Shown here piece after piece: positions 11,421 to 23,515 of a stretch of 64,000 nt of DNA (positions are counted from its first letter, which is position 1; each line of letters opens with the position of its first letter). Position numbers and translations under genes: made by a program. The DNA comes from Cydia pomonella (taxonomy: Eukaryota; Arthropoda; Insecta; Lepidoptera; Tortricidae), in the NCBI RefSeq assembly GCF_033807575.1, contig NC_084725.1, positions 9,273,001 through 9,337,000 of the forward strand, given 5' to 3'. Under the pieces are notes generated by a model. It worked only from the letters and a program-made list of their open reading frames with translations, was not told where the DNA came from and did not search any database.

Positions 11421-11837
11421 GCCGTCCCACGTTGCATTGTGTAGAGAACCGGAAGGCAAACATTTTGAGCATTTAATCAACTAAATTTATACAACATTTA
11501 AGCAACAGTTAATTGTACTGATATGATGTTATTAAACGTGAAAATTCCTGGCCTTGTTTTTATTTAAGGTGATACGTTATTTTAGAAGACATACATTTGT
11601 TCAAAGCTTCCACAGTAAAAGACAGTTGCACTGGTAATCAACAATATATTTATTTTCTTTCTTCTCCATCCTTTTACCGCACACTTCACAACCCCGAACT
11701 AACTGACTACCTACAACCCGTTTTTTTTTCTCGAACCTCCCAAACTACCTTCAGTAAATAATATTGTCAGTGATAGCAATTGTAAAAATGACAGATAATT
11801 ATAAAAATTGTAATAAAAGTTATTTTAAAATTAATCG

Positions 11838-11953
11838 AACCTTACATTCGACCATCCTGACGTCGTGTATGGTCCCCATACACTCGCCTGGTGGAACCTT
11901 ACATTCGACCATCCTGACGTCGTGTATGGTCCCCATACACTCGCCTGGTGGAA
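11838..11953. repeat. 57-bp tandem duplication
   Basis: Two exact copies of a 57-bp unit beginning GAACCTTACATTCGACCATC, each with the inner palindrome GTGTATGGTCCCCATACAC. The 167-codon frame over this region (11764-12267) resembles no family and I do not count it as a gene. Confidence 0.9.
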
Positions 11954-12552
11954 CCTTAATCATTATTACGATAGAGGGTTTCGATCACTACAGTAAAATT
12001 GCAGGTTTGTTCGATTCAATTCGATTTCCGGATCAGACAGGCGGTTATTTAATACTCCTGAATGCAGTTTGTGTTGTTTTAAAAATAAAAATGAAGTGTT
12101 CTTTAACTAAAACTTCCTATCTACTTCCTCTCCGTGTGGCAGTTGAGGAACGTTTTGTATATTACATGCAGCAGGGTTGTTGGCAAATGTATTTCACAGC
12201 AGTCATCAAATTCAATAAATCAAACATGCGCGAAGAACATTTTTGCGCGAAGAATATTATACAATAACAAAAACTAATTCAAAGGTGATTTCACAGAATG
12301 TATTTTCACACTAATTTCATGGTAACAAATACAAATCGTTTTAGCGTTCCATACTTAAAAACCTATTTAAAAACTTGCCTATTAAAAAAGTGACATGACG
12401 TTCTGTATAATACACTAATAATCACACATACCTTAATGAAATTTACTTACATTAGGGCCTGATGTAAAGGGTACATATGTCGAGATAGTATACGTGGATT
12501 AATTGCCCCTCAAACTGGCGCGGTCAGTTGGATACAAATCTAGTTAGTTGAG

Positions 12553-12634
12553 CAATAACAGTCCGTCGGATGGGATGGTAAAGTTGACAGTTCCGAACAA
12601 CAGACAGGCCGATACCGTCCGGCGGACTGTTAAT
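12553..12634. mobile_element. Short MITE with AACAGTCCGTCGG / CCGGCGGACTGTT ends
   Basis: Inverted ends of about 18 bp, ATAACAGTCCGTCGGAT and the mirrored CCGTCCGGCGGACTGTTAAT. It ends 57 bp upstream of the exon starting at 12692. Confidence 0.7.
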
Positions 12635-12691
12635 CAGTGCGCCCCTTTAACGTTATTATGACGTCATACATTAAATATTCTGTTGTTGCAG

Positions 12692-12790
12692 CAATGATGA
12701 GTACCCGTACTACTACGGCGAGCAGGAGCCGCGCGGACTACAGAACCTACAGGCGGAGTACGGAGATGATCCCAGCACCAGGCACAACAA
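12692..12790 (+). CDS. Penultimate coding exon of an unidentified + strand gene
   Basis: The acceptor TGTTGTTGCAG|C and the perfect donor AA|GTAAGT bound a 99-nt open segment with much higher G+C than its surroundings. It reads NDEYPYYYGEQEPRGLQNLQ then AEYGDDPSTRHN. Phase is 2 in, 2 out, and the out-phase fits the next exon (AA|G gives Lys). It is rich in Tyr, Glu and Gln, with no domain I know; a cytoplasmic tail of a membrane or adaptor protein is possible but not shown. Upstream exons must lie left of position 1, since no other convincing exon was found in 1-12691. Confidence 0.75.
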
Positions 12791-13715
12791 GTAAGTCATA
12801 CACATAGCCCGGGTTTTTGAGAGCAAAAGCGTACCAGTGCTAGTGGTTAATTAAATGTCGATTTAAGTGATACTTATATCGACAGAAAGCTAATTTAAAT
12901 CATACACTAAAAGATATCCTTTTATTACCTATTTGCTTTGCACTTCTCATTTATTCTTAATGCAACTTTAAATGTCCGACATCTGAGGTCAATTCAAGTT
13001 ATCGTGACAAAAGTTAATTCCATTAAATAATAATTTAGTAAATTTTATTGTAAAAACAATTATAATACTTAAAAATTACGGTGTTGTGTTAAGTCATCAT
13101 TTTATCGACGTCGACTTAAAGTATGTTTGTATTATTGTGTGTGTATCTTAGTCTGTTATAGTGTTCTCGCACTAGTTCAAAGGTCAAACCAAATTGCACT
13201 CGTCAACTTATGGTATGATCACTACTCGTAGAGCAAAGCCCACGGTTGTTTTATTTCATGCCATAGACGCAACGTTGAACGCATGCGATCACGGAATGTA
13301 GGGAAAATGACATTGCGCTTACCGCTGCGTTTAACGCGTAAAACAATATACGGTCATTAGATTATCTGATTTAAAATGGGTGTGCTTCAAACGCATCGCG
13401 TTTGACGCTGCGTTTATCGCATAAACCACGCGCTTTAGTCATACCGTCAACCGGATACTAGAGCAAGATACTTTCATGATAAAATTCAAAAGTATTCGCA
13501 AGTACTTAGGCTTCAATGTGGTATTTTCTTTTACAAGTCAATGATACATAGTTATGCAATAACATGACATGAAAATACATAGGAAATAACGTGAGAGAAA
13601 GCATCATAAAGAAATTGAAATATAATTTTATGGCACTACGTTGTCAATAGTCATGTTATTATTATGATAGTGTTCGGTCCGCATTAAATTATATTTTATT
13701 TAAAAGAATACGATG

Positions 13716-14470
13716 CAATCCTTCCTATCATACACCATCTTATATACTTCGAATTTAAACTGTCGTTAGTCATGCTAACATTGTAACATTACACGGCGTG
13801 CGGCTGCATGCATGTGGATGAGAATGGAGACCTAAGCCCTCCGAAACATATCGCGTGAGTGACTAAAATACGTGAGTTAAATAGTAAATTTAGCTGAACA
13901 TTTCATACTTGTTTCACCCCCAGAATTCAATAATTATTGACGTTTTTCAAATAAAATAGCAAAACTCGACATCCAAAATATATTTACAAAATTGTCGAAA
14001 TCATCAGCAGCGACACCAATTGCCGACTTAATCAGACCTGTCAAAAATGGGCGCGTATTAGAATATCGGGACGACCCTTGTCAGTCGTTCGGTTGAATCG
14101 CGAATGACACTGACAAACGAAGAACGACCTAAGTCACGGGTTTTTCGTACAAAGATAAGGCATTTTAAGTAAAGAAAAGTATTATGTACAAAACGAGGCT
14201 GACAAATTACGAATACCGTAACTCGCTGTTTATTCGTATGAAGATAGGACATTTTGTCTAAGTCTGCAAAGTTCGGTATCGCCTAAATTGAGGCTAGATT
14301 GTGATCTGATCTTCACCTACGTAATTAGAATATTAAAATCTTTGGAGATGTTGGTGTTTGATAGGAAATGGAGAGTATGAGATAAGTTTAAGTAATAATC
14401 CTTGCTATCATACACCATATTATACTTCGAATTCAAACTGTCCTGAGTCATGCTAACATTACACGGCATT
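13716..14470. repeat. 70-bp direct repeat pair
   Basis: CTATCATACACCAT, ATACTTCGAATT and GTCATGCTAACATTACACGG appear at about 13726-13797 and again at 14404-14467. The second copy is followed at once by the hAT MITE, the first by a fragment of the 47232-47456 family (13830-13880). Confidence 0.75.
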
Positions 14471-14493
14471 ATTATAATTAGTTTTCTCGTATT

Positions 14494-14667
14494 CAGGCGC
14501 GGATACAAGGGGGGGGGCCATAGGGGCAATGCCCCCCCCCCCCCCTAAAACCCTGGCTCTCACATTACTAAATTGAGTAAATTTTTTTTTTACCTTATTT
14601 TCTGTGCAAAAATATATGATTTTCTCAAAATGGCCCCCCCCTAAGCCAAATCTTGTATCCGCGCCTG
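14494..14667. mobile_element. hAT-type MITE with 8-bp target duplication
   Basis: The ends are CAGGCGCGGATACAAG and CTTGTATCCGCGCCTG (16 bp, perfect). CTCGTATT flanks both sides (14486-14493 and 14668-14675), the 8-bp target duplication expected of hAT transposition. The interior is rich in runs of G and C, with no gene. Confidence 0.95.
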
Positions 14668-14675
14668 CTCGTATT

Positions 14676-17619
14676 CATCTACACCGTGGGCCAATTATAC
14701 CCGACAGATTATCAAAGGTGTATTCTTGACCGCATTTAGAGACTAAAATGTCATACAAAGTTTTCTGAAATCGGTCTTGTTTTAGAGATAATGATATTTT
14801 TTGTGAAAATTTGTTATTGTTATAACTTAGTCAAAAATGCCTTTTTAGTTGTGACGCTGCCACTATCTAACTTGATTTAGAAATACGTACTGACAGACAT
14901 TAAAGTCTTAAAATAAACTCGCATTTTTTACCTGTAAAAAAACTACTTATTCATTGTAATGATTTTTTTTTCACCAAGGTGTAAAAATGAATAACGTGTC
15001 CTGTGCATAAAACGTAAGATTTTTTTTTTTGACGAATTTGGCCAAAACTCATATTTTTTTGCTAATTATGACCTCAGGAATGCATGTTTAAAATCTACAA
15101 CAATTATTATTATCTACAACAATTATCATTCTATTACAACTTACATATTCACCCCGAAATATGGGTTACGGTTAAAATCAACCCGTATAGATGTATCTTA
15201 ACATAAACGCGCACAGATACAATACAATATACACAATTAACTAAAGAGCACAGAGTAGATACTGATGATTTATTCAAGTAAATTGGAATGTAAGTAATAA
15301 TGTGTACACATTAATCTTCAATTATGTCGAACTGAATATAACCAATATATGTTTTATTAATGTTTCCAATACCAAATATTAATCTAGCAATAATGGCAAG
15401 CTTATTAGACTCAATATGCATTAAAAATAGTATTCAATCAGTGGTATTAATTAATTTTTACTGGCTAAGAAATTAAAAAGGAACATTAGATATGGTGCGC
15501 CTATATACGAAACTTGCGATAGAAGATATGGCGATCGCGCGGATTTTAACAATGTAGATACAAAAAAAAATTTGATACGTTTTTGTGACTTTTTTCTATT
15601 GAGTCAACTTTAATTTCCATTAAATATCGTTTATTTCAGGTTAAAACCACTACAAATTACATTTAATTAAAAACCTAAACATTTTAAAGTTTTGCTTAGT
15701 GCCCCCGCAAATATAAAAAAGAAAGTTTATTCATAAATCGTGCTTACAACTAATACATTAATTCTTCTGCCAAACCACAATTTGGTTTGTTGGCAGACGG
15801 ATCTAGTTTCCGAGTGAATTTATTAGCGATATTTTCGCTTGATTAAAACGTGCAAATAACAAATGTATTAATATCAAGGTTATTCAACTATAAGTTCAGA
15901 AAGTCAATGCCCTTGAGTTATTAATAACTTATCTATACGTGGATTGACCTGAGAAGTAATTGACTCGTCTCGGTATTAATTTATTTTCTCTCGGGGTACT
16001 GTTTGCTTTTCTTTATAGACTATCAAACAAGCTTTACAAACGTACATATTAATTTATTTCTATACTCTGTTGGTATTTAAATAAAAGTAAACAAAATCTA
16101 CCCTCAAATGGCTCATTAAGCCAGTTGAGGGTAGATGAAAACATTAAATGATCAAATAATGTAGGTTAAAGTCAGCTCATTCCGTGTCGATCTAGGTGGT
16201 TTTGTATTTGGTTGGTTAACCAATAAATGTTATAACTACCCGAAAATGTACAAATTGTTTGTTAACTTTTATTTAAATACCTAAAGATACAGAGTATTAA
16301 TCATCATCATTATCATTAAGAGGTGGAGTAGACGCGAGTTTTCGCGGTCCTCGGCCAAGTTCTTTAGGTCCCTGTAAGATACGACCTTTGTTTTTCCTTT
16401 TAGTTACTGCGTGTAGCTTGCTCGTGGTTTTCTCTTCCACTTCTAGCTTCAATTTTGCCTTCTAAAATTGTTAAAAAAAATTGTCGTGTCTCATCAAGTG
16501 ACCCGAAATGAAAATAATGTAAATAATTACCTACGAGCATGATTCGGAATCGAAACATAAAGACATGTTGAAACACAGGTAGTGAAGATACAAAAATATA
16601 TTTTTTAAACATAAAATTTACAATAAAGAGATTTCTAACACGATAATTCTGGGATAATTCGTTTACCGAGTTTTCATGCACTCAAAAAACGTCCAAAAAT
16701 TGTATCACTACTTTGAGGCCGAACACCAAACTGGTCATAATTAATGAACCCGCATTTCGATCAGATATTTTACATACGGACTTAAATTGTTGAGCCATTT
16801 AAGGTTTACTTTACATTGGTTATTTCATACCATTAGTAACGTATTAACAACCAAATTACCTTAGCTTAAATCCTAAATGGATTAAAGTCTGATGTGATCG
16901 TACGATACTTTCGTATCGTTTGACAGAATACAACATCAAGGAGCCGATTAATTATGTGGTATCTTTTAAAATTAATTATATTTTTAATTTTTTTTTTGTC
17001 AAAATGAGTTTATTCAGAAAAGTTACTCAGCATTACAGTAGAGGCTTATGCCATGTTCATATGAATCCGTAACAAATTGTATTCAGACTAATTAAAAAAA
17101 TAAGAGTAAGACGCAGATTAATAAAAAGTATACAGACTAATATAATCACAACAGATTAAAATTACAACTTGATAGAAAACAGAAGATTCTCGTCTAGTTA
17201 TCGTTTCACAGAACGCCGTAGCATAGACAATAATATAAGCCGTTGGATAAATCGGACATCTCTATATAAACAGGGGTAATGCGAATAATCATTTCTTCCG
17301 AGAACAGTCGAGTGGTAATAATGATCAATGACTATTTCTGGAGCATCTTAAGCCATATCTTTAGATATTGGAAATATTTATGGCAATATTTTCAAGGACG
17401 CTTTCACGTTTCTTTCTCGATATTTATTTTATGGTAGTAAATCATGAGATCTAGTATAAAATTCATACAAGCACCTGTGAATAACTCATGTATCTTGTAA
17501 TGAGTTCGTTGTTATTCGCATATTTTTCCTGGTTTTGGTATATCACCAAAATCAAAATTATCTATTTATATAAACTACTTATGACTTACCTACTAATTTG
17601 TAGATGAACAAACTATACC
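14676..17619. other. Intron sequence of the + strand gene
   Basis: AT-rich, with no exon recognised between the donor at 12791 and the acceptor at 17956. A small hairpin at 16090-16135 pairs ATCTACCCTCAAATGGCT with AGCCAGTTGAGGGTAGAT. Otherwise nothing supportable. Confidence 0.5.
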
Positions 17620-17762
17620 AGGCGGCGTAGCCAACATGCAAATCGCTTACGCTCCTTAGCGATCAAAACTGTCACTGTCGCACTAATATGGAAGAGTGAT
17701 AGAGAGACACAAAGAGTTTAGTTGTCATAGCGATAGTGATTGTCACCTTGGCTAGGCCGGCT
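17620..17762. mobile_element. MITE with GCCGGC/GGCGTAGCCAA ends
   Basis: The left GGCGGCGTAGCCAACATGCA pairs imperfectly with the right TGTCACCTTGGCTAGGCCGGC, with AATCGCT / AGCGATAG inside. Short, no coding. Confidence 0.65.
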
Positions 17763-17841
17763 GTCTAGTTAGTAGTAATTTCTTCAAAACAATCTGTCTG
17801 TCTTGTCGTTTACCACGGACTCAGTAGTCTGGCACAGAGTC

Positions 17842-17882
17842 AGGTAGTCTGCCATCATGGTTACCATGATGGCAGACTACCT
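17842..17882. repeat. Near-perfect 41-bp palindrome 75 bp before the last + gene exon
   Basis: Two 20-nt arms, AGGTAGTCTGCCATCATGGT and its exact reverse complement, flank a single T at 17862. It would form a hairpin with almost no loop in the intron just upstream of the acceptor at 17955-17956. Confidence 0.95.
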
Positions 17883-17956
17883 TGACGTAATTTATATTAT
17901 TTATCTAAGATTTTAGACGAATATGACTCTTATTAACATTTAATTTTGTATGTCAG

Positions 17957-18080
17957 GAAACCGCAAAGCGGCAGTCGCCAGGTATCGCAGTTCTCACGCT
18001 ACTCCGACGTGATGCTGCCCCCCGCGCGCCGTGCCTACCACCCCTACCTGGACTACATGCCCCTGCCCTACGCGTACTGA
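17957..18080 (+). CDS. Last coding exon of the unidentified + strand gene, with stop codon
   Basis: The acceptor TTTGTATGTCAG|G is followed by G plus 41 codons ending TGA at 18078-18080. It reads KPQSGSRQVSQFSRYSDVML and ends HPYLDYMPLPYAY. G+C-rich against an AT-rich intron, and in phase with the exon ending at 12790 (5.2 kb intron). The C-terminus is Tyr/Pro-rich, with YLDY and a terminal P-Y-A-Y that could be an SH2 or PDZ-like ligand (speculation). I do not recognise the protein. The gene converges on Ptp99A, 36 kb away. Confidence 0.75.
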
Positions 18081-19030
18081 ACTTCTAGATCTCTCTAGAA
18101 CTCCACATTCCACGGGGCCTCCCCGCAACGTACAACACTCGGGCTTTAACTCTTTCCCATATCAGGAGCATATCTTCGCCGCTTCGCGAGCTTGTCTAGC
18201 TAACCCGCAATATTTTTATATTTATAAATACCGTTGCGATGTAGATACGCAATCTTTCCATTTTAATATACCCTTTTTGAATAATCAAGTATTTTTCGAT
18301 AGGTTTAAGGTCTCGAAATTTACTCAGCCGCGCTAGGCGGCCGTTAATCTTATATTATATACAGGACTTCCAAACGACAATAACAGCACGTTATATACAA
18401 GGAGTGCAATTAACGTTTTATCCGTCAATTCCCTATTGTAACGAATTTGACAATAAAAATCAAATAATAGAATTTTCTGACAATAAATCTGTATGTTTTA
18501 CAATCGGTGTTTAGATTATAAGTATTAGAAGATTTAACCTTATTATATTAAGGGATGATAATGGAATATTCGGCAACAGCCGCCGCTCACAATTTGAGCA
18601 TTATAATCAAATTATGTTTTCTACAGTCGCGAACTCCGCGGCATGCTTTTTTTATTAAAGTAGGAGGTACAGTCTGAGCCCGACGGCCTCATATCTTGAT
18701 CTCTATTCGAGCTGCACGCTCTTCTATATCGTATAAGTTAGAAACATAACTACTTATTTTACTTGTATATTTTATGGCTTTAGTCGTAGCCCGCTAATTA
18801 TACGTATATTTTACAATTTCTGTACATATATTTTTTGTAATATTAATTCGTAATACGTACATGTTTGTTGCCTACCAAATAGTCTCAGATATTATGAAAT
18901 GGCAACACAACTTACAAAAAATAATTCCTTAAAGTATTAAATGTAATAAAATTCAATAAATGAATAGTCCTATTCCATTAATTCGAATAGATTCTTGAAA
19001 TATAATTCCTTAATAATTAATTGTGAAACA
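18081..19030 (+). other. Probable 3' UTR and downstream flank of the + strand gene
   Basis: AT-rich sequence right after the stop at 18080 with no further exon. AATAAA occurs at 18452-18457 and again near 18952, either of which could set the 3' end. No repeat family from elsewhere in the window was recognised here, which fits unique UTR sequence. Confidence 0.4.
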
Positions 19031-19149
19031 TATTTAAATTAGTTCTTTAAATACTGTAGTCCTTAAACGTTTTACCAGTATAATTTATCGTTGTGATTAG
19101 AGCTAAGTTTATCGTTACCTTGTATAATATTCCAAAAGCCTTCAAGACG

Positions 19150-19330
19150 GCTAGTCGGTCCCAGTGAGATAAATGCAGTAACACCGCGAAATTCGAAGTA
19201 AGTAAATTTCGAGAAACTGCCTCTGTCACTCTAATTACGTATAAATCGAAAGTAAAAGAGAAAGATGCCCGAAATTTGCGAACTTCAGTATTTGTGGGAG
19301 GCCCTCTGTTCTCGAGCATAACTGTGTGAT
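19150..19330. mobile_element. MITE fragment, TGTCACTCTAATTACGT family
   Basis: TCTGTCACTCTAATTACGT, AGTAAAAGAGAAAGATGCCC and GGCCCTCTG are shared with 35370-35510. The halves are inverted relative to each other (GCCCGAAATTTGCGAACTTC). Two copies in the window support a dispersed family. Confidence 0.65.
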
Positions 19331-19944
19331 CACAATTTGCCATTTAATAACTGTTTGTATTAAATTTTGACAAATCAGTTGTCGATTAGTAATGTTCGGG
19401 AAACAGGCACGTTTAGCTCCGAGGTCCGACACATAAATGCTTTAACTACAATTAAATGTTTCATGTTTATTGTAATAGTAAATATTGTAAATTAGCCATT
19501 GGCGCTTCGTGCGAGCGCAGCTTTTTTAGTATCTGTGTATCATAGGCATAGGTGAACGCAGCCTAAGGTGACGTTTAAAAATTAATCTTATCTGTGGAAT
19601 GTACTGTAACACGTGGTCACGATGGCTACCCTGATCGGGCGTACATTTCAAATTATGAAAGTCCTAACAAAATTAAAATGCATGTATTATGAAACGCTCA
19701 AGTTTAGTTGACACAATTCCTATACCATTTGTCGCACTGAAAGACAAGGCTGTAATCTAAGGAAGTTGTTACCTATTTGTGTACTATATTTATTATTATA
19801 TCTATCGACTTGATAAGTATTGACGCGATACGTCGATTAACCTCACAGACTATGAAATTTGGCTTTAAAATATATTACTCATGTATTATGGCTTTAAGCG
19901 AGTCAATGAATTCATTAACGTCTATTTATTGTGGCGAGCTACAG

Positions 19945-20385
19945 CTTGGCCGCGCTCGGCTCGGTCGGCTCGACCTTAAGGCTCGGCTGATGGCTCGACA
20001 TTAAGGCTCCACTTTAAAGCTCGGCTGTAGGCTCGACCTTAAGGCTCGGCCGATGGCACGACCTTGACGCTCGGTTGAAGACTCAACCTTAAGGCTCGGC
20101 TGAAGGCTCGAACTTAAGGCTCGGCTGAAAGCTTGACTTTAAGGCTGGGCTGAAACTCGACCTTAAGGCTCGGCTGAAGGCTCGACTGATGGCTCGACTT
20201 TAAGGCTCGGCTGATGGCTCGACCTTCAGGCTCGGCTTATGGCTCGACCTTAAGGCTCGGCTGATGGCTCGACCTTAAGGCTCGGCTGATGGCTCAACCT
20301 TAAGGCTTTACTTTAAGGCTGGGCTGAAAGCTTGACCTTAAGGCTCGGCTGACGGATCGACCTTAAGGCTAAACCAAAGACTCAA
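19945..20385. repeat. 25-bp tandem array, about 17 units
   Basis: The unit AAGGCTCGGCTGATGGCTCGACCTT recurs at a 25-bp period, clearest at 20227-20300, with half-unit echoes (GGCTCG) and drift at both edges. It is GC-rich relative to its flanks. No long frame survives. Confidence 0.9.
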
Positions 20386-20389
20386 AGGC

Positions 20390-21360
20390 TTGACCAGGTT
20401 CGGCCGAATACAGCTCGGCCTGGCTACTCTCGGCTATCCTATATGTTACAACTAGCGAAACATTATTATATAATTTTCTAACAATATTCTGTAGAGTTTT
20501 ACACATTATTTTATTGTCTTTTAAAACTCATATTAAGTAGTTAGCGTATAATATAAATGAGTAGTGTTTATTGAATGCGTATTGCAATTTGAATAGGTGT
20601 TTAATTATGTAATATCTTGAACATTTCGGTAAGAGTAGAAGTTTCGCAGTTTGCAATGGCTGCGTTGTTCTGACGTCACTACAGATTTGTCTATTACTGA
20701 GTACTTTTTATGATCATGGCAACTTTAGGATCGAAGATATTAAAAAAAGTATCGTATCAATGTTTTTCACTCCAGTGAATGCCGGCGTGTATCATAAAAC
20801 CGCATTCATAGAAGACAAACTGCAATTTCGTTTCGTTATAAGATAACAGTGACGTCATTCATTTGACAAACTATTGCGAAATATCATAAAGTAGCATATG
20901 AAATAATCATATCATATGACTTATATCAATATACAAATATATCAAGAATGCGTGTGTTGGTAAAAAATGTCAATAAAAATTCCTAGAGGGAAACTGAAAA
21001 ATGACATTCCAATCTCGGATTTTAAACCCTTGATCTGGAAAGTCTATATAAGTATTTCTGTGTATAATTGGACAAAAATAAACTAGCTATTTAAACATAG
21101 ATGTTACTCTAAATATGCAGTGCGGTCTTGACAAGGAGACAATAATGTAAAATGACAATAATTGACATTAACTCAAAGGGCTTTGCTAGTGTAAGATCTT
21201 ATGCCAGACCGCCACTGTCGAATAGATACACGTAACCTATCCATAATCCTTAATGTTTTGAAATGTAACTATATTAATTGGTGGTTTTTTTGAAAATAAA
21301 GATAGTTACTCCAGAGCAGAATGATCTATTAATGTTGGTGTTTGACATCAAAGAATCCAT
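20390..21360. other. Unassigned intergenic sequence
   Basis: AT-rich with no open frame of interest, no repeat shared with other parts of the window, and no RNA gene seen. Confidence 0.5.
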
Positions 21361-21365
21361 TTACA

Positions 21366-21463
21366 GATCGTGTCATTCACGAAGACGTCTGCCTTGACTC
21401 GTATGGTCATGTTATTAAAGGCTAGATTTGACTAATCTGCGCGTCATCGTGGATGACACGAAC
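21366..21463. mobile_element. Short foldback MITE, TCGTGTCATTCACGAAGACG ends
   Basis: The left ATCGTGTCATTCACGAAGACG is mirrored by the right CGTCATCGTGGATGACACGA. 98 bp in all. Confidence 0.75.
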
Positions 21464-21659
21464 TATACATATTTTATTGCATTTTGATTGTTTTATAACG
21501 GTACAGTTCTTATTGTAATAAAGTAAATAATATTATGTATAAATATCGGCACGACATCCGTAGAAAACGGGGTTACTTTGCAAAGAGACATGTTTTCCTT
21601 TAAAACCCGGACAATTGCGAGTCGTATTCACTCATTGAGGATTCCTTATAACTTTTTAC

Positions 21660-22010
21660 AAATTTATAGTTTTAAGATTCTTCCCTGTAGTGCAAGAAGA
21701 TATTACTTGCCAAATTTCATAGTTCTTTCTAGGTCAACGGGAAGTACCGTATAAATTTTGATTTATGGTAAGTGATGATGCGGTCTACGGTGGAGCACGC
21801 TTATTACTCTAGCCTTGAAGAAACCCAGATTGTACTCACGCGGAAACACAGACTCAGACAGGGCATTCCACTCCTTGGCAGTTCGCATAAAGAATGTTGA
21901 AGCAAAACGTTTCGATGAGTATTAGTTACCTGTTGAAAAAAAAGTACAGTCAGCGATAAAATCTAAAATGATATGTATGTAATATATGTCAAAAACTTAT
22001 TATACAGCAA
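21660..22010 (-). mobile_element. Mosaic of reversed repeat fragments
   Basis: 21660-21765 reverses part of 5780-5880 (AATTTCATAGTTC...AGGTCAACGG). 21771-21910 reverses the LINE 3' end at 9930-10130 (GATGATGCGGTCTACGG, CTCCTTGGCAGTTCGCATAA). 21912-22010 resembles 8605-8690. Three unrelated repeats lie back to back. Confidence 0.65.
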
Positions 22011-22287
22011 CTTACTCGTTTTACTGTGGCAATGCATGCAATATGTGCCATCCAAGAACTGTAGCAGCTGCTACGAATGTGCTACGCCGTAGCCACGTAG
22101 TATCGTAGCGAGTTTGATAATAATTTATCATACAGACAACTTGATTAACGAGGGCCCCTTTTCAACGCGGGCAAAGATAATATTGCGATCATAGTGTTAC
22201 AAACTAACTTATAGCTTAACAACAACATAATAATTTAAAAAATATAAATTTCGATTAACCAAGAAGTTAAAACAGATACAAAGTAAG

Positions 22288-23095
22288 GTCAATGTGGTGA
22301 AGACCGACATAAAAAATATTAGGTTGGGAAGTCCGTCACAGGGCTCGATTTCGATACGTATGTCGCTCAGACACAGTCTGAAAGGAAGAGCTTCGGCTCT
22401 ACTGACCTTCAGTAAGTGGAATAGGTACGATGTAAACTCAAAATCTAGAAGCATACGGGAGCAATTTAGGTTTGATAATAGTGCAAAGTCAAGTAAATGC
22501 TGAAAAACAAGCAGATATGTCTGCAGTATTATTTATTTAATTTACAGATATGATATATCTGCTTAATTTTCAACATTCATTTATACTCATTCATCCTAAA
22601 TTACCCCCGTCTGTCCGGGGTATGATTAGAAGCGATGAAAAAGCGTGTAAAGTGAGGTTCAATAGAAATTAAAAATAATACAAACAAACCAATTTACTTT
22701 TATTTCTTCGTAATCTCGCACTTTTTGGTGGACAACCGTGATTTTGTCAATAGTGTATATACTTATACCTTTTATTTATATCAATTACTAGTTAAATTAT
22801 CAATATTTCAATGAAAACAATCATTGTGAACATTTTAGGTCCTATCTCAAAATCGGTTATATTTGTTTAGAGTCAGACCAAGATAAGTTGGCAGCGATTT
22901 TGACAGCCTAGACAGTGCAAGTATTATTTTAAATGTTAAACTTCTATGAAATTATGACGTTTACTTAACACTGGCACAGGCTGGGCTATCAAAATCGGTA
23001 CGAACTTATCTTGGACATTATTTTCAATTTCTATTGAACCTCACTTTAGACGGTCTTCCCGATAGACGCTCTTCTCCACGTTGACCTTAAGATAA
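22288..23095. mobile_element. AAGGTCA-GTGTGG family fragments split by a MITE
   Basis: AAGGTCAATGTGGTGAAGACCG (22286) and, reversed, GACGGTCTTCCCGATAG...CCACGTTGACCTTAA (23049-23091) match the ends of 48104-48350 and part of 29645-29800. The MITE at 22648-23048 sits between them. Confidence 0.6.
22648..23048. mobile_element. TA-flanked MITE, TAAAGTGAGGTTCAATAG ends
   Basis: The left TAAAGTGAGGTTCAATAGAAA is mirrored by the right TTTCTATTGAACCTCACTTTA (about 30-bp arms). A second internal inverted pair is AAGATAAGTTGGCAGCGATT / AACTTATCTT. TA at both tips fits a Tc1/mariner-type MITE. Confidence 0.85.
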
Positions 23096-23515
23096 AAAAT
23101 ATCAAAATTCAAAACGAGGTTATGTTACTCCATCGGGTGGAAACTTAACACTTGCAGCACCAGAAATAAAGAGTAGATATGTTGGCTAACAGTTAACGCC
23201 GCCTGCAAAAACTTTTTCTATAAGAAAACACTTGTCCATTAAAAAATAGCTCATAACTACTCACTTCTGCGGACGTAGCTAGACAGTACGAATACAAATG
23301 GTGTTGTTATGATTCACAAAAATAAGAAGGTATATTTCCGTAGCTATGGCCATGATGACATACCAACGAAGTCCTTGTGATCTTTGACATTTAACAATTT
23401 CGGCTAAGTGACAGTCTAACTTGCGTATCGAAGGTTCCGTGAGCAGAGCAACGATGAATCATCTAATGCAATTATCTACCTCTAGCTATCTGGTCAAGTT
23501 AAGTATGACGTAAGA

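Noticed and set aside
11764..12267. 167-codon frame
   Set aside because: Spans a 57-bp tandem duplication, ordinary AT-rich composition and no family resemblance.
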